A stretch of 22,639 bases of DNA from a virus. The position numbers were made by a program, and so were the translations under genes. Positions 11,801 to 17,076 of this stretch are shown here, piece after piece. Location: the IMG/VR virus record IMGVR_UViG_3300017740_000091, positions 1 through 22,639 of that record; one strand, written 5' to 3'. Every line of letters starts with the position of its first letter. Within the stretch, counting starts at the first letter, position 1. The notes under the pieces were generated by a model, which worked only from the letters and a program-made list of their open reading frames with translations, had not been told where the DNA came from and did not search any database.

Positions 11801-13042
11801 TAATGTTTCAGGAGGTAAACTGTTATTAACTGCTGATCTTAATCCAAAACTTAGGGTTAAATTATACTGTTCTCCATTAGTATTTTCATAAGGTACTACA
11901 ACACTTAAATTAGTTGCATCATCAGGCTGTATAGAATATGTTACTGGATCACTTTGTCTGTACCATATTCTGAAAACACCATTAGGTATGTTTCCAAAGT
12001 TTCCGTCTGGAAATCTAATTCTTATGCCGTCATTATTTAAATTTTCTACAGCATATAGGTTTCTAGAACCCAATGTTTGACTATTGTAGTTTAATGTTTG
12101 TCCCACAGTATTGGGTATTTTAGTCCACTGATTTAATACTGTACCACCTGTGGTAATTTCCTGTACATATACATCAGTTTCATTAATATTTTGAATGTTT
12201 ATATCTTGAACTCTACTTACAACAGGAGTTGTAAAGTTAAAGTCTTGAAACTGTAATGTACCTTGTTTAAATAACAGGAAGAATCCTGTATTATTACTTG
12301 CTATACCTTGTCCATCGTTTCTGTAAAAAATACCAAAGTCACTTAATGGATTAGGTTTGTCTTCGTAAAAGAACTTACCATCATTAAAATCGCCATTTAC
12401 TATTTCGCATTGTCTGTTTACCCCATTTGCATTTATATTAAATGAGTGTGCTATAGGATTACCAATTACAGAATTAAGTAAATATTTTTCTGTATTGATA
12501 TTTGCAATTTTACCTGTTTTAACTGGTGCTGTAAATCTGTTTGTGCTACTCATTGCAGAGTTTAATACTGTAATAAACTGCTCGTAACTGTTTGGGTTAT
12601 TTGCGTCGTCCCAAAATATTTTTTGATTGTTTAATTGGTTGCCTTCACTGTCTGTTAGTGGCTCTGTGGTAGTAACTGCTGATAATTTCATTAGTCCACT
12701 TGCAGGAACATTTCTTTTAGGATTATATCCTAACATTCTTGCCAGTTTAAATACTGAGTCTCTTCTTTCGGCTGTTTCTAAAAAATTCTCTCTTGTATTG
12801 ACATCCATTCTAAATGCAATACTGGTACTTAAAAATGCAAGTAATTCCAAAATTGCAATAAACTCTGAACTCTCAGTATAGTCATTAAAGTTTTCAGGGA
12901 AGTTTGTTCTTATATATTCAACAAGTGCTGTTCTTATTGAATCAAAATCGTATGCCTGGAAGTCTACTTGGCTATAAATTTTATAAGCAAGTTTCCAATC
13001 TTCTGCCGCGAATAAATTATTTTGTCTATTTACTGTTGCCAT
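8858..13042 (-). CDS. gp6: Baseplate wedge protein gp6-like (J-domain), expanded
   Basis: A 1394-residue homologue of T4 gp6, the wedge protein whose dimers form the ring that holds the baseplate together and reorganises on contraction. The N-terminus carries the family signature: FPENFNDYTESSEF, a hydrophobic helix and FRMDVNTRENFLETA (about residues 48-91). A J-type core follows, with RIRFPDGNFG (342-351) and LATVKANAPETFYTQNRMVSAQDY (414-437). The C-terminal 200 or so residues (LSDNEIKSRIINLINTYF and onward) are also gp6-like. Between them, about residues 480-1150 have no T4 counterpart that I recognise; T4 gp6 is about 660 residues, so this one is twice as long. Its ATG overlaps the gp25 stop by one base (TAATG), pointing to translational coupling, and the giant gp7-position gene starts two bases after its stop. 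Family assignment is firm; the function of the insertion is unknown. Confidence 0.93.
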   Translation of the reverse strand: MATVNRQNNLFAAEDWKLAYKIYSQVDFQAYDFDSIRTALVEYIRTNFPENFNDYTESSEFIAILELLAFLSTSIAFRMDVNTRENFLETAERRDSVFKLARMLGYNPKRNVPASGLMKLSAVTTTEPLTDSEGNQLNNQKIFWDDANNPNSYEQFITVLNSAMSSTNRFTAPVKTGKIANINTEKYLLNSVIGNPIAHSFNINANGVNRQCEIVNGDFNDGKFFYEDKPNPLSDFGIFYRNDGQGIASNNTGFFLLFKQGTLQFQDFNFTTPVVSRVQDINIQNINETDVYVQEITTGGTVLNQWTKIPNTVGQTLNYNSQTLGSRNLYAVENLNNDGIRIRFPDGNFGNIPNGVFRIWYRQSDPVTYSIQPDDATNLSVVVPYENTNGEQYNLTLSFGLRSAVNNSLPPETLATVKANAPETFYTQNRMVSAQDYQVFPSSQSANIKKLKATNRTHAGHSRYIDITDPTGTFQSIESYAEDGVVYADINNSSEDFTINENNTATEIVNSILPLYLKKQNLNNFIYNTFRKSVVDTTPATFDTSGRTINWATLPVKTLGSTGYITESTSADGSVTTSVLINTTAETSMFKENNFVKFVDPNNVADYKWVRLTKIDNNGQLSSGLSTSTGPITISSTVTNGWKANEIISTLRKTFTATEQTAIINELNNKRNFGLGYDPATDEYYVVQNENLSAPTNGVLPEFSYAFAKDTASAKRDASYIIHFKYNAISNTSYSYSVSVRGLDYVIQSKEDLKFYNVKSVKVTDNSTKAVRDKITLNTLNTKPGVTEVFKWYDNDNDNLGEVWQSQETAQFYKPLSTLPNIPLRSRNYRWYDIGTEWQSNFGILRGGDIPANVIANNRFVDEASITINTFFEDNTPFADRTNVTIANISGRVEHFPANIVINFTNTTFGYNLFDSANVVNFRQENVNAGVTEFYKAYANGVSHSWGVTGGVANTAASGKLVLSNANTVAQTGTLTYRDLQTNVGFLHASDSSSNFSVDKLKVIYFSDKEKLDKDIVWTIADTFKEADGYCDPRKVKVAPIDSDEDLVPDDPLQYDDFVSSQSLVFFEYYTDFDGYTYDRPVSGVFLDYRGEEGIDLTDPDYLSPKSYSNQTDWNTVNYLIVDTLAIAQELNNDQTRYSGLVVYVTANKKVYQMQKSSTAPNNVTLNETTDYIVREGRASTQNTAVQDPQNVILKWNHTAPNDVRIDPSISNVVEMLVLTETYYQEILKYINVPGTAYPVSPTSEELSNEFEKLNEFKSASDTIVYRSAKFKLLFGADAEDTFQAKFKIVKIPGTSLSDNEIKSRIINLINTYFDANNWEFGETFYFTELSSFIHQNLGNAVGSIVILPKNTAGTFGDLFQVKAEPNELFISTATVDDIAIVEKITSQTLRTDR

Positions 13043-13416
13043 TATGCGTCGTCCGTACTACTTGTGACATATTCTAAAAATAAAGTATCTGAACTATTGA
13101 GTAATTTATATTTTATTTTTACTTCTGCTTGTATTGAATGATCTAATACAATTAAATTAGTTTCCAGATATGTTACCCTAGGATCACTATTAACTATTCT
13201 TTCTATATCTTCTTTTATAATTTCTTGTACTTCAGGATCTTGTGGTTCCATTAAGTAGTCCCAAATTATACTTCCAAATGTGGGTCTCATTATTCTTTCA
13301 CCAATTCTGGTATAAAAATGATTTAATAAATCTCTCTTTACAAGATCAGCATCTGTAAGGGTATAAGGTGCCCTAACTTTATCAACTGTACTAAATCCTT
13401 TAAATAATGTTGCCAT
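13042..13416 (-). CDS. gp25: Baseplate wedge protein gp25 (GPW/gp25 family)
   Basis: A 124-residue protein of the GPW/gp25 family, a small wedge component conserved from phages to type VI secretion (TssE), which with gp6 and gp53 forms the wedge core and helps start sheath polymerisation. Recognisable features are DLVKRDLLNHFYTRIGERIMRPTFGSIIWDYL, here spread over about residues 25-56, then an acidic helix and a Pro-Arg-Val strand (NSDPRVTYLE). T4 gp25 is 132 residues. I chose the ATG at 13416 (MATLFKGF); an in-frame ATG at 13437 would add seven residues, but the late promoter octamer lies between the two, so a transcript from it cannot contain the upstream start. No Shine-Dalgarno precedes either ATG. 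The stop overlaps the gp6 start by one base. Confidence 0.93.
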   Translation of the reverse strand: MATLFKGFSTVDKVRAPYTLTDADLVKRDLLNHFYTRIGERIMRPTFGSIIWDYLMEPQDPEVQEIIKEDIERIVNSDPRVTYLETNLIVLDHSIQAEVKIKYKLLNSSDTLFLEYVTSSTDDA

Positions 13417-13421
13417 GCAAG

Positions 13422-13429
13422 TATTTATC
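13422..13429 (-). promoter_or_regulatory. Late promoter octamer GATAAATA upstream of gp25
   Basis: On the minus strand the bases read TGATAAATAC, one base away from the T4 late consensus TATAAATA recognised by gp55-type sigma factors. The same nonamer TGATAAATA occurs upstream of gp48. With the usual start about six bases downstream, transcription would begin at or next to the A of the gp25 ATG at 13416. Confidence 0.65.
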
Positions 13430-13459
13430 ATATTCATTATAACAAGTTTTAATTAATAG

Positions 13460-13487
13460 TTGACAAAACAAAAATTTAGTGTATTAT
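13460..13487 (+). promoter_or_regulatory. Sigma70-type promoter of the hydrolase cassette
   Basis: A perfect -35 TTGACA (13460-13465) is followed by 16 bases and a -10 TATTAT (13482-13487). The predicted start, about seven bases after the -10, falls at the hydrolase ATG (13494). The gp55 promoter has the same -35 and the same spacing. The elements lie back to back with the gp25 late promoter in a region of 77 bases between the two start codons. Confidence 0.75.
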
Positions 13488-13493
13488 GTATAT

Positions 13494-14099
13494 ATGAATA
13501 AAGTGATCTACTTACATGGTGCTAATGCCAGCCCAGAAAACTTCAATTATTACACTTTGAAGTTGCCTGAGCACCAATTTTTTGCTCCTGCATACGATAT
13601 GGAAGATGATCCTTTTGATATTGTAGAAATTTTAAGAATCAGAAAGGAAAGAGAGTTTGGTAAAGAGCCTGTTGTACTTGTAGGGCATAGTTTTGGTGGT
13701 TTAATTGCCAGTTGGTATGCTAGTGTATATCCGAGGCGAGTTAAACATTTAATTACTATTGCTACACCATGGGAAGGAACTCCTGTTGCAAGAATATTTG
13801 CTATGCTATGGAAGGATAAGGTTTTCCAAAACACTAAACCAGGAGCAGAAGTTTTATCTTTACTAAAGGAAAAAAACTTTAATGGTAAACATACAAATAT
13901 TATTTGTACCAGAGGTTCAAACCCTGTTGCAGGTTTAGGTGGTAAAGCAAATGATGGCATGATATCATGTGATAGCCAGGGTGCAACACCGCCTGGTTTT
14001 AAAAATACTCAAAATGTTACTATAGAAGCAGGTCATAGTGAAGTTTTGTTAAATAATACTGTAACAGATATGTTACAAAATATAATCTTTGAGGACTAA
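13494..14099 (+). CDS. Alpha/beta hydrolase (lipase/esterase-like)
   Basis: A 201-residue alpha/beta-hydrolase with a complete set of catalytic features: an oxyanion HG near the N-terminus (YLHGAN, residues 6-11), nucleophile elbow GHSFGG with Ser66, likely acid Asp154 in NDGMIS, and His181 in AGHSEVL. The Asp-Gly and His contexts resemble lipases and PGAP1-like esterases; the substrate cannot be told. There is no signal peptide or membrane segment, so it should act in the cytoplasm. An in-frame GTG at 13479 would extend it by five residues but overlaps the -10 box, so the ATG at 13494 is preferred. No Shine-Dalgarno precedes it. It is the first gene of a two-gene plus-strand cassette lying against the direction of the baseplate operon, as expected for an accessory early gene. 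Possible roles are altering host lipids or small esters; none is shown. Confidence 0.85.
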   Translation: MNKVIYLHGANASPENFNYYTLKLPEHQFFAPAYDMEDDPFDIVEILRIRKEREFGKEPVVLVGHSFGGLIASWYASVYPRRVKHLITIATPWEGTPVARIFAMLWKDKVFQNTKPGAEVLSLLKEKNFNGKHTNIICTRGSNPVAGLGGKANDGMISCDSQGATPPGFKNTQNVTIEAGHSEVLLNNTVTDMLQNIIFED

Positions 14100-14100
14100 A

Positions 14101-14295
14101 ATGGCTGATGTATCCACATTAAATAATACTCTTGAAGAAGAGCTAAGAATTATGCTTGTAGAAAAAAATAATGAGTGTAATAGTTTAAGAAATCATATTG
14201 AACTTTTGGAAAAAGCAGTTGCTGATGAACAAGAGCAAAAATACAGGTTGCTTGTTCAAGTTGCAGATCTAAAAATAGAAATTAATAAACTTTAA
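14101..14295 (+). CDS. Small coiled-coil protein
   Basis: A 64-residue protein beginning MADVSTLNNTLEEEL, almost wholly helical in appearance, with Leu, Ile and Val at heptad-like spacing from about residue 7 to the end, charged residues between and no glycine or proline. It resembles short SlyX-like coiled coils in character only; I do not recognise the family. A clear GAGGAC ribosome site (14091-14096) lies within the last codons of the hydrolase, one base separates the two genes, and they are surely cotranscribed. An upstream in-frame TTG at 14089 is unlikely because it overlaps that site. Its last 14 bases overlap the 3' end of the convergent gp5 gene. Confidence 0.75.
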   Translation: MADVSTLNNTLEEELRIMLVEKNNECNSLRNHIELLEKAVADEQEQKYRLLVQVADLKIEINKL

Positions 14296-17071
14296 TATCT
14301 TTATAACCTAATTCTATATATTTTTTATCTTTAGCAGACCTAAGTAAAGTTCTTAATTGCCTAAAAGAAAGGTTTTTATCATTTACTATGCCCATTTCTT
14401 CATGACTTAGTTTAAGCCAATCAGGTGTAGTAAATAATTCTATTTCATACTCTCTTCTTTGTACATAATCTTGTCTAACCTGTACTTCGCTATCAGCACC
14501 TACTTTACCTGTTCTCCATCTTTTCATATATTTTGGAACAGTAAAATGATGTCCTTTATTAAGTTCTATAAGTAATTCGCTGTTTGCAAAATTGTTTAGA
14601 CCTATATGTGATGCAAAACTTGTAAGTGCAAGTAATTGATTTCCACTTACATCAACAGTAATTAATTGAGCAATTTGCTTTTTAGCAAGTTGTAGTTCGC
14701 TTCTTAACCCCATATTAGAACCTACAGGACCTATTCCATTTGAAATGTCTACTATCTTGGTGCCAGTTTTTCTATCTGCAAAAATTAAACTAGGCCCATC
14801 TACAGTTACATCTATGCCCTTTTCAGAAAGTTTTTCTTTTACTGCTGTAAAGTTATTGCTGTTAATACCCATAGAGCCCATTGGTAAACCTGATTGCTCA
14901 TCTACTGCATAATTAGGATGTCCACTTTTTAATTTATCAGCATGACTTTTAAATTCACCATATTGATCGTAAAAACCTTCTGCTTTGTTTATAGCATCGG
15001 TTACTTCTGATACCGCACCCATTATTTCATCTTTCATTTTACCCACATCAAAACCATCAATGTCTATAGGTAAGTCAAAGCCATCTAAACTAAATTGCCC
15101 TAATCTGGCTTCCATTTCTTTTATCTGTTTTGCTATACCAATAAACTTATCTCCTAAAGCATTTCCTGTAGGGAATCTAAATGGTGGTATTGCTATGCCC
15201 ATTGCGGCCATTAAGCCGTCCATGTTTTGTAAACTTGCTAAATCTTGTAAACTTGCTGGTAAGAAGTCACTAATCATTCCTTCTACGTCTGCCATATTAG
15301 GTATAAGATCCATCATACCACCTATAGCACCTGCTATTGCTCCAGTTCCGTCGGCAATACCTTGTCCAACAGCATCTGCTATCTCACTGGCTTTACCTAC
15401 AGCACCACTTGCCTTGTCTTTAAAGCCGTCACCTACTTTATCTCCTTCAGGAGATTGTGTATCTGCAGGATCTTCATCGCCTGGACTTGTTTGTCCTTCA
15501 TGTGTTTCTGCATCTGCAGATGTGTCTTCTTCCATGGATTCTTTATCTTCTGATTGTGGATCAAATTGGCCGTGTCCTGCATAAGGTTCTGCAGTAATAA
15601 GAGTACCAACAATAGATGTAATTTTAGTTTTTGTGCCTGGTCGTTGGCCGCCACTTGTAAGGGCCACATCTCCTTCTCTGTCATACTCTGGTGGATCGCT
15701 AGGTTGATCTTCTTGCTCAACACCATCTAAAGGCGTAGCAGTCATTTTTAATACATCTAATCCTGTTAATAAAGGAGCAGGACCAGTATTTAAATTAATA
15801 ATGCCTCCTGATATACCTGTTAATGCTGATGTAATGCCTACTGCTGGAGCGGCCATGGCCACAACACCTGCTTTTGCATTAATATCAACACCCATTGTGG
15901 TGCTGGATATAGATGTTGCTGTACCACTTAAAGTTTTAAACATGTTACCACTGTTAATATCTACATCTCCGCCTACTGCTGATAATTGTGCATTACGAGT
16001 TGCTAACATACTAACATCTTGATTAGCATGTAGCATAATACTACCACCTGAGCCACTTGGTCCTAAACCTAGTTTGGCTAATGTTTCACCTGTATAATCT
16101 CCACCAATATTATCACCTGCGGCCTTCATTCTGATATTTTGGCCTGCCTCTAAAACTATATCGTAATCTGCTCGTAGATTAAAATTCTTTTTGGCTCTAA
16201 GGTTCATATCCCCTTCACCAAATATATTAATATTTCCTAGCATATCCATCTCTACCCAGGATTTGCCATCTTTATTAATTGCGTAGATAGTGCCTGTGAC
16301 ATCATCTAATAAAATTTGTTGTCCTTTACCACTCCTGATTCTGATCATTGCTGACTGAGGATCATCGTCCATTATAAACTGATGTCCTGCCTGTGCAGGT
16401 TTAACACCGTCTTTACCTCTGGAACCTTTTGTAAGAATACCTAAAACTTGACTTGGTGTATCTCTTCTTGAACCTGCCGTTCCGGCACCCCTAAGAGCGT
16501 CATTTATTAAGCCTTGTTTTGTAATGGCTTCTGCCATGTCATGATGTATAGGTCTTAAAATATCATTATGCCCAGGCTGTTCTGAATATTTGTTTTTTTC
16601 TGCTACAGGTGTTAAAAAGTTTCCGCCCTGAAAACTTTTACCTGCTGGAATGCCAGGTACCATGTGATTAAATTCTGGTGGTAAGATATGGCTTATTACA
16701 TATCCATATTTTCTGTTACCGTCTGCAAAACATACTAATACCATACTGCCAATGTCTGGCGGCTGAAACCACATACCATAACTTTGCTGAGTGTTTTCAA
16801 ATTTTTCTGTATCGTCTGATTTTACATTGTCTACATTAGATATTCCTCCAAAAGGAGTAGCAAATCTAACCTTTTTAATTGACTTTACTTTTTTGCCTGT
16901 TGTTCTGTGTAGTGCAGGTATTTCAACATCTATTGAACCTGTTAAAAACTCGTCTTTATTATTGACAACTTTAGCCAAATAAATACCATTGTCTATAAGA
17001 GCCTCTTTATTTGGATCAGGATCGCTGTATGCTGAACCTAAAATTTTATTGCTGTAATCACCTTTAGCCAT
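14282..17071 (-). CDS. gp5: Baseplate central spike protein gp5-like, without the usual central lysozyme
   Basis: A 929-residue spike protein; T4 gp5 is 575. The N-terminal OB-fold is clear (about residues 28-140: GIYLAKVVNNKDEFLTGSI, VRFATPFGG, QPPDIGSMVLVCFADGN, YGYVISHILPP). About residues 225-430 form a VgrG/gp5C-like beta-helix (IRSGKGQQILLDD, INIFGEGDMNLRAKKNFNLR, DIVLEAGQNIRMKAAG). In T4 a lysozyme sits between these two; here residues 150-225 are too short and lack it. Then follow an acidic, low-complexity stretch (445-550), a Gly/Ala-rich hydrophobic stretch (552-600), helices (640-720), and a C-terminal segment resembling the second lobe of a GH24 lysozyme (listed separately). It is five bases downstream of the hub gene, with only a weak GGGG-type ribosome site. 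The protein should trimerise on the hub and pierce the outer membrane. Its 3' end overlaps the small coiled-coil gene by 14 bases. Confidence 0.85.
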   Translation of the reverse strand: MAKGDYSNKILGSAYSDPDPNKEALIDNGIYLAKVVNNKDEFLTGSIDVEIPALHRTTGKKVKSIKKVRFATPFGGISNVDNVKSDDTEKFENTQQSYGMWFQPPDIGSMVLVCFADGNRKYGYVISHILPPEFNHMVPGIPAGKSFQGGNFLTPVAEKNKYSEQPGHNDILRPIHHDMAEAITKQGLINDALRGAGTAGSRRDTPSQVLGILTKGSRGKDGVKPAQAGHQFIMDDDPQSAMIRIRSGKGQQILLDDVTGTIYAINKDGKSWVEMDMLGNINIFGEGDMNLRAKKNFNLRADYDIVLEAGQNIRMKAAGDNIGGDYTGETLAKLGLGPSGSGGSIMLHANQDVSMLATRNAQLSAVGGDVDINSGNMFKTLSGTATSISSTTMGVDINAKAGVVAMAAPAVGITSALTGISGGIINLNTGPAPLLTGLDVLKMTATPLDGVEQEDQPSDPPEYDREGDVALTSGGQRPGTKTKITSIVGTLITAEPYAGHGQFDPQSEDKESMEEDTSADAETHEGQTSPGDEDPADTQSPEGDKVGDGFKDKASGAVGKASEIADAVGQGIADGTGAIAGAIGGMMDLIPNMADVEGMISDFLPASLQDLASLQNMDGLMAAMGIAIPPFRFPTGNALGDKFIGIAKQIKEMEARLGQFSLDGFDLPIDIDGFDVGKMKDEIMGAVSEVTDAINKAEGFYDQYGEFKSHADKLKSGHPNYAVDEQSGLPMGSMGINSNNFTAVKEKLSEKGIDVTVDGPSLIFADRKTGTKIVDISNGIGPVGSNMGLRSELQLAKKQIAQLITVDVSGNQLLALTSFASHIGLNNFANSELLIELNKGHHFTVPKYMKRWRTGKVGADSEVQVRQDYVQRREYEIELFTTPDWLKLSHEEMGIVNDKNLSFRQLRTLLRSAKDKKYIELGYKDIKVY
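14432..14707 (-). other. GH24 lysozyme C-terminal-lobe-like segment at the end of gp5
   Basis: Residues 789-880 of the gp5-like protein match the second lobe of phage lysozymes of family GH24 in order and spacing: ELQLAKKQI, then NQLLALTSFASHIG (where endolysins have NQ..ALVSFAFNVG), SELLIELNKG (STLLRKLNAG), KYMKRWRTG (.F.RWV.AGG) and RREYEIELF (RREAERALF). The first lobe should carry the catalytic Glu-x8-Asp-x5-Thr before it; residues 740-788 show only a remote echo (IFADRKTGTKI) and no proper triad. Comparison is with patterns I remember, not a search. Confidence 0.6.
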
Positions 17072-17076
17072 AATAG

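Noticed and set aside
13437-13437. Upstream ATG for gp25 that would add seven residues.
   Set aside because: It lies before the late promoter octamer, no ribosome site precedes it, and the family match begins at MATLFKGF.
13550-13960. Minus-strand frame of 136 codons opposite the hydrolase.
   Set aside because: The plus-strand frame has a full catalytic triad, promoter and operon partner; this one has no family features.
14985-15584. Plus-strand frame of 199 codons.
   Set aside because: It mirrors the Gly/Ala-rich and acidic parts of the gp5-like gene; the Pro/Ser/Ile repeats are the reverse of that composition and no start signal is present.
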